A DNA stretch of 20,529 nucleotides from Phoronis australis (Eukaryota; Phoronida; Phoronidae). Position numbers and translations under genes: made by a program. The stretch covers positions 9,510 through 30,038 of the forward strand of contig NMRA01000471.1 in the NCBI GenBank assembly GCA_002633005.1, given 5' to 3'. Shown here one piece after another: positions 7,955-17,606 of the stretch. The notes beneath the pieces are model-generated. The model made no database searches, was not told where the DNA came from, and was given only the letters and a program-made list of their open reading frames with translations. Positions within the stretch are counted from its first letter, which is position 1, and the number at the start of each line of letters is the position of its first letter.

Positions 7955-8034
7955 CATGGGCGGCGCACTATAGGGCGCTGGGAGGGGAGGGGGGGCTATA
8001 GGTCCATACTTTTTTCAGTGCTGCGCCGCCCATG
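7955..8034. repeat. Perfect 13-bp inverted repeat enclosing a G-quadruplex motif
   Basis: CATGGGCGGCGCA at 7955-7967 is exactly repeated in reverse complement as TGCGCCGCCCATG at 8022-8034. The 54-base spacer contains CTATAG twice and the run GGGCGCTGGGAGGGGAGGGG at 7973-7992, continuing as G to 7995. That run satisfies the four-tract G-quadruplex pattern with short loops. It is strongly GC-rich against AT-rich flanks. It may be a tiny terminal-inverted-repeat element or a structured regulatory site. Confidence 0.6.
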
Positions 8035-8857
8035 TAAAATGATGGAATGGTTACAAACCATTAGTTCCCAATAAAATGACAGTGAACAAATCGTGAAGGC
8101 TTATTTCAGATAATAATGTTGTGTTTTGTTTGCGTTTCAGATTATTAAATTATTTTATATAGTTTGAAAATTTAAAATAACCGGGACCACAAAGGATTTC
8201 GTATCAAACAACACGAGGTTTCGCACCATCACGTAAGAACAGATAACATCAGATGTCCCAACAGGAAGTCAGTTGAAAGACAGTGCATGAGAGGTTATCA
8301 TAGTTACAGGTTGACAGAGGTCAGTTTAATTACATAAATAGAGCTCGAGTTCTGGGGGACAGTGTGACCCGTAATGACGACGTGAATATTGCGGTCGTCG
8401 TGGAACACATTGAACAACAAATGCCTAATGAACAAATGACACGGTAGACATGCATGACGTAGTTGATGATGCACGTGGCATTTTTTGCTTGGCATAAAGT
8501 CACATTGACACTGAAATAGAACGACTTTGCATCCAATCGAAGAAACAGTCGTTAAACCCTCATATGACTCATAGAATAACCATATAAAATATACAAAATT
8601 ATTTGGGTGCCAACGTGCCTCGTTGAAAAACCAGATAAAAGGGTTCCACCGAATAAAATACCGACGTCGCTCTGCAAAATGGTGCAACAAACGGGTTCAG
8701 CTTGAGACTTTAGGGTATCATCATCTTCGGTTGAAGACTGAAACTGATGCTCTAATAAGCAAAATAAAAAAGATCATGTCGCCGCTGTGTATGTTTCAAT
8801 ATTGAATTGTTAATCAAAAGTGCTTCGAGTTTATGATAGCGCTCATCCGGTAGCCGA
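8035..8857. other. Unassigned DNA with overlapping short frames
   Basis: The minus strand has a 128-codon frame (8304-8690) and a 68-codon frame inside it (8330-8536, containing SFYFSVNVTLCQAKNATC). The plus strand has a 60-codon frame (8623-8805) rich in Lys and Arg. None carries a recognisable domain. The word YFSVNVTLC recalls the end of a zona pellucida domain only weakly, with the surrounding cysteines not matching. I do not call a gene. Confidence 0.3.
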
Positions 8858-8881
8858 ATGAGCCGGCAACTCAAGCTACAG

Positions 8882-9019
8882 GCAATGCGTACACTATGTG
8901 CCATTGTAGAATTCGCAATTTCACTAAACGTTGCCCAATCCTATTTCAATCTGAAGCGTTTTCTTGTCTCGGTGATGTTTTTGATGTTCCTGATAGTACG
9001 GAAATAGAATTCTATTACG
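8882..9019 (+). CDS. Candidate internal coding exon, unrecognised
   Basis: The segment lies between CTACAG and a good donor, ACG followed by GTAAGT. Read in phase 1, it is open through 45 whole codons and leaves one base, so it is a symmetric 1-1 exon. The product includes NAYTMCHCRIRNFTKRCP and ends GDVFDVPDSTEIEFYYG, a composition that looks like a folded protein with four cysteines. The acceptor has a poor pyrimidine tract, which weakens the call. In another frame, ATG at 8858 opens a 49-codon ORF starting MSRQLKLQAMRTLCAIVEF, so the region could instead hold a start. I recognise neither product. Confidence 0.25.
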
Positions 9020-9051
9020 GTAAGTAGGTAAGTAGTAATGAGGTCGATTTT

Positions 9052-9164
9052 GTGAGAGTAGGCCTATATCATATGTACTAAAACTAGCATAATTTCCGTC
9101 TGTTTTTGTGAGAGTAGGTCTAGGTACCTGTATACTAAAACTAGCCTAATTTCAGTCTGTTTTT
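9052..9164. repeat. Two-copy tandem duplication, about 56-bp period
   Basis: GTGAGAGTAGGCCTATATCA at 9052 and GTGAGAGTAGGTCTAGGTAC at 9108 begin two adjacent units. Both continue with ACTAAAACTAGC-TAATTTC-GTCTGTTTTT. The second unit is one base longer. Confidence 0.65.
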
Positions 9165-9555
9165 CAAGTTAGCTAGCAACGAAATGCAGCTTTCAGCGGG
9201 GCAGTCTATTACATTGCATTAAGGTTACATTACTTAACCAATTGTATGGCTTCTTTATCCATTAAAATATTTTTAAAGCAGGAGGGCAAATTCTGTTTAC
9301 AAACAGTCTTTGCTTAACAGACATAAGGCAGAGGGAACAAAAAGTTGTTATAAAACCAGAACAGAGTATAGGCGGCTTTTCAAGTAAAAATTGCCTGGTT
9401 ATAGATTATGTTTCTTTCTTGGAACGCAACCCTGCACAAATATTGGTCTAGATTCTTTTTTACCCCTTGTGTGTTACCTTTATTGCCTCGAGGAAAAATC
9501 GCAGAACGAGACAATCTGTTCGTAACACCTGCCGACTGCACCATCTGGTCCTCAT

Positions 9556-9714
9556 TGCGCATGCGTGTAAAACTTTTCTTCCACTATTATGGGATAGAAA
9601 AGTTATCTGTCCTTTGTTGTGTGAGAAGTTTGGCGGTGCATTTGAGGGCCAAGGTTGACAAAATTCGCCGGTTCTGAGGCGACGTTTTTGCCGAAGTCTA
9701 ACCTGTACGCACGG
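9556..9714 (+). promoter_or_regulatory. Candidate promoter and non-coding first exon
   Basis: The patch holds an NRF1-like palindromic site TGCGCATGCGT at 9556-9566 (one mismatch to YGCGCAYGCGC), an E2F-like TTTGGCGG at 9629-9636, and more CpG than its surroundings. ACGG followed by GTAAGG gives a splice donor after 9714. I infer that transcription could start around 9600-9680 and that a short leader exon is spliced to the acceptor at 12832, four bases before the ATG of the exon described there. Frames on both strands across 9380-9873 are mutual shadows without domains. The direct evidence is only the motifs and the donor. Confidence 0.3.
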
Positions 9715-11300
9715 GTAAGGTGCATAACGCTTTATCCAATTACTATCACCTTCTATGAACTGCGTTATCGAGCTTTTACACGGAAATTCATTCACTGGGG
9801 CACCTACCTTCATTTTCCGATGAGGTCGGAAGTCGATTCGCAAATTTGACCTGGAACCTTTAATGAAGTTCACTCAAAACGAAACTTTGACTTAGTTTTT
9901 GTGGTCATTCTTCTTAATATCTGCTACACTCTATAGATGTTGTTTAGTGGCTTTGTATTCAAGTAAGGATATCAAATACTTCTTAGAAGTTCTCGGTAAA
10001 TTTGTCCGTGGTCGTTTATTGTGAATAATGAGATATCGATCGGGTAGCCATTTTGAAGAAGATTCGCAGAAGTTCTGTTATCGCTTACATTGTCGACTTT
10101 CTAAGTTACGTATGTTAGACTTGTAGTTTTCGGAATAAGTACGTGCAGTGATTTTGTGTTTTTTGTCACAGATGTTTAGCATGTTGTCGCCATATTCCCT
10201 GGGAACTGTTGACCTCGAATCTCCATAAGTTGTCTGTTGCTGACATTTGATTACTTGATAACAACAGTTTCTAAGTAGAGTGGTTATTGAATTATCGTTG
10301 GTCGTGCTGGTATAAATGTCAAGACATTGTCTACTTTCTGTTGAATTTCAGTTGGTTCATCACCAGATACTGGCTAATATTTGTCCTTGAATTATAGATT
10401 AACATGTGAACTGTGAAAAGTTTGCAAAAGTTTCATCAATTGAGATCATCATGCGGCACGATGTAGAAACTTTGTTTCCTGTTGGCTTGTTGCTTCTGAA
10501 AGATATGTTAAAGTTTCAATAGCTATTCCTTCATTGGATTTTGAATAGCTGAGATCCTGTAGGGGGTAAATTGAAGATTTGTCACTGTCGAATATAGCGG
10601 TCCCTGTATTGGAGAATGGACGAGATTAATGTGTTTTTCCAAATGAGGAGCTGCTATATTCGACTAGTGTCGAAAATTGTTCACTTCAAGTGATATAGGC
10701 GGATGATGACTTTTGTTGTTATGTTGTTATGTTGTTGCATAAAGTGGCTGTAATATCATGTGATGTCACAAAACAATTTTGATATAGACTACTTACTATA
10801 ATGGAATTGATCATAATGTGTGATAGTGTAGCTAAGTCATGTGACTTGTGGACAATTTGCCATTGGCTGAGACCAGTCTCTACAAGGTGACTCGTCACGC
10901 GGGTCAGTGTTTTGCTGATTGAGTTTTCGATGAATAATAAACTGCCAGTTCTAGAAATCATGTTTCGTGATAAGGTGTGCTTTGCAGGTTGAGACCAATT
11001 TGTACTGTTAATTGGTTTAAATCAAAAATTAGTTTCTTGAATGTAACTTGGATTTATAACCACTTTAAAGGGGCATAATCGCTTTATGCACCCGAAAGCA
11101 CGATTTCAGGATTTTTGTTGAATGGGATACTAACCTTCTTGAGGTTATTAACTTTGATCAAAACTGTACAACAGCGAAATCTTGTGTTTTTATGATTTTA
11201 TTACAAATCGCCAATATTCTGTCACATGTTTGTGAGACATTTGTTGTAGTAAAGAGTGTCTTCTTTACTGTTAAATAGCCATGATTCTCTACAATATATC
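9715..11300. other. Probable intron or intergenic DNA, no gene seen
   Basis: No frame of interest is present. Local features are an 11-base perfect inverted repeat (TCGAATATAGC at 10588-10598 and GCTATATTCGA at 10653-10663) and a short run of GTTGTTAT-like units at 10717-10738. An 80-codon minus frame at 10719-10961 shows no domain. Confidence 0.4.
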
Positions 11301-11372
11301 AAGAAGTTGGCTAAGTGGTAGAACATCCAACTGCTACTCCGTTGTTTGTGGTATCAATTCCGCCGCACTGCC
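11301..11372 (+). mobile_element. tRNA-derived SINE head (relic)
   Basis: TGGCTAAGTGG at 11308-11318 matches the RNA polymerase III box A, and GGTATCAATTCC at 11350-11361 approximates box B (GGTTCGANTCC). Their spacing is that of a tRNA. The putative anticodon arm (CCAAC and GTTGT) encloses nine bases instead of seven, and the acceptor ends do not pair, so this is not a working tRNA gene. It is best read as the head of an old tRNA-derived SINE; a tail could not be delimited in 11373-11700, where I see nothing else. Confidence 0.5.
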
Positions 11373-11700
11373 AATTTCTCTAAAATTATTTTCTCTCTGA
11401 GAATGTTTCTTTTATTGGAGTATAAAATGTTTACGAGACATGAAGCGTTTTATTTTGGTAGAAACAATAGGCTACAATACCTATCAATGTTTCTTGTACA
11501 AATTCAAAGTTAGTGGATGTGGAAAATAGTTAATAAACTGTATGACACGAGATGGCTGTGACAAAGCTGTGGGCTTTTGTGGAATATACCGTAATAAAAA
11601 AATCGGGCCTAGTAAACCCCTCATAGCACTGGGAATTTAAAAAAAGTGTCGATGATCTTGAGACAATTGCTTGCCAATACCATAAATTGTGCTGCTTCAA

Positions 11701-12192
11701 GTCATGGATGGTCATGTGATGTAACTCTGTGGAGCTGATTATTATTGAAACTGACTGTTTTCTACTATCAGTCTACTGACAAGTCATGGATGGTCATGTG
11801 ATGTAACTCTGTGGAGCTGATTATTATTGAAACTGACTGTTTTGTACTATCAGTCTACTGACAAGTCATGGATGGTCATGTGATGTAACTCTGTGGAGCT
11901 GATTATTATTGAAACTGACTGTTTTGTACTATCAGTCTACTGACAAGTCATGGATGGTCATGTGATGTAACTCTGTGGAGCTGATTATTATTGAAACTGC
12001 CTGTTTTGTACTATCAGTCTACTGACAAGTCATGGATGGTCATGTGATGTAACTCTGTGGAGCTGATTATTATTGAAACTGACTGTTTTGTACTATCAGT
12101 CTACTGACAAGTCATGGATGGTCATGTGATGTAACTCTGTGGAGCTGATTATTATTGAAACTGACTGTTTTGTACTATCAGTCTACTGACAA
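11701..12192 (+). repeat. Minisatellite: six tandem copies of an 82-bp unit
   Basis: Units start at 11701, 11783, 11865, 11947, 12029 and 12111 with GTCATGGATGGTCATGTGAT, and a partial unit AAGTCAT closes the array at 12199. The copies are nearly identical: copy 1 has TTTTCTACT where the others have TTTTGTACT, and copy 4 has CTGCCTG for CTGACTG. Each unit includes GACTG...CAGTC, which can form a small stem. The high uniformity points to recent expansion or homogenisation. It lies in the proposed first intron of the gene whose start is at 12837. Confidence 0.95.
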
Positions 12193-12832
12193 GTCATTTC
12201 ATTACACACAATTGTCTTTCTATAAACTTTAAGTTAACTCATTTGTTATCATAAGGACAGAAAGTGATACCTCACACTCCTACCAACTTCTCCAGATTGG
12301 AGATAAAAAACATGGCGGTGGCCTCTTGAACTAACATATATGTTGTTTGAACCTGCAAACTTCAACAAAAAATAACTAAAATTTGAATCTCATGCGGCAG
12401 CATCTTCCAACCGTTCAGATTTGCATATTGAACATGTGTTTCTAAACCATAAATTGAGTTGTGGGTTTCCAGTCAATACTGTTAACCATAGAGGAGTGGT
12501 AGGAATTAGAACTAAGGTGGTGTAATATCCTGTTGGTCACACCTTGTGTCCCTACTGCAAGGGAATATTTTAGGGTCAGTTTGTTTGTATATCAGCAGAT
12601 TTCGTGTATTTTGTGTTTTGTATATATTCAGAGTCGTACGTAAGAAAAAAACACTCACCTTCGAAAGTGTTAGTCATGGCTGGAAGACTGTCCAAGAAGC
12701 AAAGTTATAGCTTATCTGCCAATTATCTTGATTGTCTCTAACTTAGCTGTAATTTTAAATGAATTCCAACTGCTAATAGGAAAAAAAGATTTTGATAGCG
12801 TCTTCAGGTGTTTTTTTTTTGTTTTGCTGCAG
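12193..12832. other. Non-coding DNA before the coding exon
   Basis: No gene is seen. The last 30 bases are a pyrimidine-rich tract (a run of ten T at 12811-12820, then GTTTTGCTGCAG) that forms a strong 3' splice site at 12831-12832. A 21-codon frame from ATG at 12675 (MAGRLSKKQSY...) stops without a donor and is probably chance. Confidence 0.45.
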
Positions 12833-12932
12833 TATCATGAGTACTAGAAGTACCCGTCGGTCGGCGGACACTGCCTCTGGCTCCACACCTGGATACTGGA
12901 AAAAACACGGCAAACCCTCTCCAGCATCTGAG
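12833..12932 (+). CDS. First coding exon of an unrecognised basic protein
   Basis: The exon begins after a strong acceptor (T10, then TTTTGCTGCAG) and ends at GAG followed by GTATGT, a good donor. ATG is at 12837, four bases into the exon, so coding covers 12837-12932, exactly 32 codons (phase 0 end). The product starts MSTRSTRRSADTASGSTPGY and continues WKKHGKPSPASE. It is Ser/Thr/Arg/Lys-rich and likely disordered, like N-termini of many nuclear or chromatin proteins, but I cannot name the family. It joins the exon at 14727 without changing frame. The acceptor before the ATG implies at least one upstream leader exon, perhaps at 9600-9714. A 71-codon minus frame across it (12844-13059) is its shadow. 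Confidence 0.55.
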
Positions 12933-14726
12933 GTATGTTTAACGTAGCGTCAACTCGCCAAATGCCACTTTGTAAAATTCTCACGTCACCAAACCTTGAT
13001 GGCAAGAGCTGAAAATGAAATGAATTAGACATGTAGTGAAAAACTAGTGAACTCCGCAAATGTTTGCCAGTGTACCTGAGATTGCTGGGATGGCGATTTT
13101 GGGCTTCAGCTTAAAATTAGTAGTGTCCATGTGTTCACGGATTGCCAGTTTCTACCTCTCAGACTCAATATCCCGTGCACACACTCAGCCAGGCAAATAC
13201 GATTGGGGTTTTCTGATTAATTTTGTCGAACAATTATGTTTTCCGTCTGTTTACTTCTTTTAGTATTTTGAGGGTATGCTTGGATGTGGCATGGACATGC
13301 TGTGGTAACCTGGGGTTTGTACCTGGTCACCAAACAAAGTCGGAGGCACCTTTTGACAAACAATTGAAATTTTATTTCATTATTCACAAGGGATAAGTGA
13401 GCACCATATAAATCAAGAAGAATCAAAAATCTTTATTTAATGCCGTTCAAAGAACAGATTAACATTAGCCTGTTGAGCTATTTCTATGACATTAAATTTA
13501 ACAGAAACGTGAAGAAAATGGAACTTAAGCTAAAGGTGGAGAATAACACAGAGATGTAAATGTTTTGTCGTTCTTAAATTCTATACTTTATCTATCATCA
13601 GACAATATTTTTAGAAATTATGGACATAAACAATAATGTTGGAAACCTTTGAAAATAAAAAGATTGATGTTGGCATTTATTTTTGTTCGAAACTGGTGAC
13701 ATTTGAACATAGATTCAATTACCAGGCTGTCCCTAGTGTTACCATCTGTGCATGATATTTAACTGTCAAAATTATTTGGTGTTATCAAGTAAGTAGATAT
13801 AAAACTTTACCACCAGTGAGATGGTGATCAGAGGTTGCTGAGTTCAGATTTAGTTTGGGATGAGGTTTACATAATTTGAATTTGGTGACCTTTGCTGTTG
13901 TTTTTAGTGGAGTGTTAATCTATTGTTGTATAATTCAATACTAATGGCTGTCTCAAGACTAAAAATCAGGTGTTCTTATTTGAAATACATGGCAATATCT
14001 CTCATCATCTTGCGAAGTCTTGCTTTTTAGAGAGGTCCTGTACCCTGGCCTTAGGTTGGGTCAAGAGGTCACGTAATTTGAACTTGTTGACCTTTAGTGT
14101 ACTTTTTAGTGTGGTTGTGATTTGTTATTGCTGAGTTCAGATCTTATGTTGGGTCAAGACTTAAAGAGGTCACATAATTTGAAATTTCTGGCCTTTGTTG
14201 CATTGTTGTGTAGCCATCTCTGCAAAGAAGGCTGAATGAATTGAATGAATACCTGTATCTGTGTGTCATTGTATTTGCTCCTGTAACAATCAGGGTTGGT
14301 AAACAGTTTTGGACAACTGTTGGAGTTAATAGAATGGGGAAGTCCAATTCACAAGGTTCGCCTGAAAATTCTTTGTATTTGAAATTTTTTATTGAAGAAG
14401 TGGTCAAGTGCTTACAAATGTCAATCACTGTTTTTATTTGTGTTATACATTTCTGTGGTCATCAAGGTTTAAAAGTGTAATATTATCTTTTGATGATATT
14501 AAAGAAGTGGGACATTTAGTTGCAGGGTGTTCACTTCCCTCCTGACTGGTTAAACTTGTAATACAAGAAAATGATCATAACAAGAAATGCCTTTTCTTTT
14601 GTCCTTTACAATGTTCGTTACTCACAAAAGGTGTCACTTGTATCTGTGAAGAAATGGCCAGTAAGCAACCTGTCTTTGCCTGGGCCATCGTGTGCATTGG
14701 TAATACTAATGTTCTGTGATTTGCAG
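12933..14726 (+). other. Intron between the two coding exons
   Basis: The intron runs from GTATGT at 12933 to TTTGCAG at 14726. It holds short frames without domains (13060-13263, 13217-13426, 14144-14428, 14241-14480), and three diverged copies of a short repeat described separately. Confidence 0.5.
13836..14212 (+). repeat. Three diverged copies of a unit containing AGGTCA...TGACCT
   Basis: Copies lie at about 13836-13915, 14048-14125 and 14126-14212. Shared words are TTGCTGAGTTCAGAT, TTGGG-CAAGA, GAGGTCAC-TAATTTGAA and TGACCTTT-GTG. In the middle copy AGGTCA and TGACCT are inverted half-sites separated by 16 bases; the others have lost one half-site. The copies are clearly related but old, and the first two are not contiguous. 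This could be a decayed dispersed repeat or minisatellite in the intron. Confidence 0.5.
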
Positions 14727-14796
14727 GATATCAGCAGACGACCCTCTACAAGAAAGAACCCGTCATTAAACAGTGGACCTGCTGTTAAGAAAAAAG
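14727..14796 (+). CDS. Second coding exon of the same gene
   Basis: The exon follows TGATTTGCAG and ends AAAAAAG before GTAAAA. It is 70 bases, read in phase 0 from the previous exon, and gives DISRRPSTRKNPSLNSGPAV followed by KKK, leaving one base. The junction GAG-GAT preserves the frame, and the composition (Arg, Ser, Lys, Pro) is the same as in the exon at 12837, which supports the join. RRPSTRK and KKK could serve as nuclear localisation signals. I do not recognise the protein. A longer plus frame through this exon (14571-14861) contains intron sequence on both sides and is not the real extent. Confidence 0.55.
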
Positions 14797-15079
14797 GTAA
14801 AATTCAATTATGTTGTGTTACTCAGAATGTAAATGCTTACACTGTTTGGAGAGTGAGGTGAGGTGTCTTTACCTGTTTGCCAGCATTGTACTGACATTGT
14901 ACAACATTTCTTGTTCAATGAGTATGAATGTATTACACTAAAGTTCACTTACCAGGCGGTCCACAAATACACAGCAAGATACAACAACACAATGTATGTT
15001 GTTAATACATTACATGCATTTGCTCAAATGAGAAATAATGTACAGAGTGAGCCATGAAGCAAATACTCAAGTGACGAGC

Positions 15080-15223
15080 AGTGCGGTCGTGTGGACGTCA
15101 GGCAGTGTGGTCGTGTGGATGTTAGGCAGTGTGGTCATCTGGATGTCAGGCAGTGTGGTCATCTGGATGTCAGTCAGTGTGGTCGTGTGGATGTTAGGCA
15201 GTGTGGCCGTGTGCATGTTAACC
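15080..15223 (+). repeat. Tandem array: six copies of a 24-bp unit
   Basis: Units begin at 15080, 15104, 15128, 15152, 15176 and 15200 with AGTG(T/C)GGTC and continue (A/G)TCTGGATGTCAGGC or GTGTGGATGTTAGGC. The period is a multiple of three, so one plus frame (15038-15277) reads an eight-residue repeat such as GSVVVWML. There is no ATG-supported gene or known repeat protein of this kind, and it lies between candidate exons, so I take it as an intronic minisatellite. Confidence 0.85.
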
Positions 15224-15509
15224 ATCAAGGTAGTGAGTTTACAACTGGATCACACTCACTCCACTAGAATACGATAAACATTAAAATGTTAGCTATGTTA
15301 TCTCAAAATTATTACAAAAATCTACCATACATATAAACCATGCAAACAACCAATTCAAGTGTCTGACAGATTAAAATGCCACTTTGCTTCCATATTGCCT
15401 CCGAAGTCAAAGAAATTTTAATGTACCTACTCTATAATGTGCATCATTTTTGGCAAAATATTCTGTTGGCATCTGTCAGGGTGGTTGTTTTTTCTGTTCA
15501 TTGTTGCAG

Positions 15510-15559
15510 GATTGGTTGTTATGAAAAGTATAGCATTTGTCATTCAGTCTAAATTCTAA
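15510..15559 (+). CDS. Possible third (alternative terminal) coding exon
   Basis: A good acceptor (GGTTGTTTTTTCTGTTCATTG, then TTGCAG at 15504-15509) precedes a segment that, in the phase left by the 14727-14796 exon, reads GLVVMKSIAFVIQSKF and then stops at 15557. It would end the protein at about 71 residues, which is short, so it may be an alternative terminal exon, a cryptic site or chance. A competing acceptor in the same phase lies at 15943 (CCCGCCAG), leading into GTEQLLMELQSFYSPSHHN before a stop at 16103; it too lacks proof. Confidence 0.2.
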
Positions 15560-17606
15560 AGGCTGTCACTCAACCTTTTGACAATGTTGTATCACCACTT
15601 TGCTCAGACGCGGCGACATAGTAATACTGCGGCAACATTGTAATGCTGACGTGATTCTGTTACACAGGTGTCTTGGTGAGGTAATGACAAGCAACAGTAA
15701 CTAGAAGTGGGTCCTGTTTTAAGGATATCTCAAACCTTATGGCCTGTTTACGTTACTTCATGTATGTCTAGCAAAATACCTTATCCTCATTCTGGGGGAA
15801 CTTCAAATACGAAATGTATACCATGTAGTGAGAAAAAAGATTTAGCAGAGCCACCTTAGAATCGCACAGCTGCCTGTATATTTGTTCACTACTTATCCGA
15901 GGTCAAAGGTTATGAGGCCGTCATTCAAATTGAATCTCCCGCCAGGCACAGAGCAGCTTCTTATGGAACTTCAGTCCTTTTATTCACCGAGTCACCATAA
16001 TATTGCGTTAACGACGTGTACATATGATAGATGTTGGGAAACAAAGACAAAACGTAGCTTTGCCCCTGAGAGAGTTGTGTATCTGCATGCATATGGCCGT
16101 TGAGAACGAATGCTACGAGTCACCTCTGGGACTTTGTGTTCACAAACACAGCAAGTTGTGAAAAGAGATAAATTGTCAACTAAATTCTTAATTCAGGTAA
16201 TCTGACATTTCGGTATTTCAATCTCATGCTCATGACGTGCTTTAACCACCTGGTTTCTGTATCCATTTCGTACTTGGGTTTCATATCAGTCACCCATGAC
16301 CTACTTTAAAGTGGACCACAATGCACCAGCTTGGCCCACTTGATATGTTGGCTCCACCCGTGGTCAAGTTGTACTCGATACATAGGTTTAAATTAAATGT
16401 TTTTGTGATAATTAAAGTTATTTACGCACTGCAAATTCATATGGCATTGTGTATGAATGTTGAAATAATGAACGTGACTAAGGGGTGTATATGTTACATT
16501 GTCCAAAAACAAGTTTTCACCGAATAATTAACCGAAGACCTTGAGACTTTCACCCCTCGTGATTTAATCGGCTTCGGCAAATCAACTGAATTTGAACTTA
16601 GGAACACGAGTTCTAGGAAATGGCGTGTTGGATTTCGCTGAAACTTTCCTAACTTAATATTTATTCATCAATGTCACAAATGCTTTTAGGATTTTTGATA
16701 TAAAGGCCTAGTTTTTGCGTAATGAAACAAAGATGGATACAACTACTGTAACTTTCTTAAAAATGAAATTTTGACTTAAAAAGGTGTTAACCTAATAAGG
16801 ATATATGAATATAAAATATATTTTTATATTCCCTGATCTTTTTTCTTTCCGAAAATGTATACTTTTACTAGTTGACGAAGCCTAGTTTTTTCATATACAA
16901 CTTACAATGGAGGCCACTGAACAAGGTTTGAGATACCCTTACAAGTTTAGTGTCTTTAGAGGTCTCAAATCGCGCTATAATACTTGTGATTCTGCGTACT
17001 CAGGCAACAGTTGTGAACGTCTTGCGTTGGTATTTAGACATGAAAATGTAAAAACTTTGCTAATTATATGCTTTACTAGCTGCTACCCGTGCTTTCTCAC
17101 AGATAGTTACTGGTATAAGGGAAAGGCTGAGGGGAAATAGTTACACCTTCAAGCCAACAATTGGTTTTCATCGCAAGAGACCGTTTTATTTTAAAGCTTA
17201 TATGAAAATTTCTGTAGGAACGTTGAGCTGCTGCGGGATTCTTTCCCCAGGCAGTACAAATATTTTTTCTTTCTAGAACATTTGACCCTGCCGTAACATA
17301 ATGTACAATAATCTGCTATTCTTTAAAGTGAAAACTAAGGAAGCCATTGTACACAGAGCATATATACACTAATGTATTTACAAAAGTCACGTCATAAATG
17401 TACATATTAGAGGTAGAATGCCAGCTATAGCTATATGAATACCCTCGTCAACTTACAGCTTGGTAGCTGTGTGCTGAGCTCCGTCAGTCACCGAAACTTC
17501 ACACAACCGGGGTAGCTCAGCTTGTCACCTCGCCGTGAAACTCCTTATGTCAACATACAGAGCTAACGACCAGCTGGATGCATGCAGAATCTAAGAATCA
17601 ACTGGC
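15560..17606. other. Unassigned DNA with isolated short frames
   Basis: Plus frames at 15882-16103, 16321-16527 and 16907-17140 have no recognised domains. The first is the most protein-like (LPPGTEQLLMELQSFYSPSH). I find no repeat with definable ends. Confidence 0.35.

Noticed and set aside
8304-8690. 128-codon minus-strand frame with a weak zona pellucida-like word
   Set aside because: The match is limited to a few residues, cysteine spacing does not fit, and plus and minus frames overlap without support.
9380-9873. Overlapping frames on both strands, up to 137 codons
   Set aside because: They are mutual shadows in a CpG-richer patch; the region reads better as promoter and leader exon.
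11701-12192. A CRISPR-like array
   Set aside because: The 82-bp units are contiguous with no unique spacers and the context is a eukaryotic genome; it is a minisatellite.
14571-14861. 96-codon plus-strand frame as a single ORF
   Set aside because: Only 14727-14796 lies between good splice sites; the rest of the frame is intron on either side.
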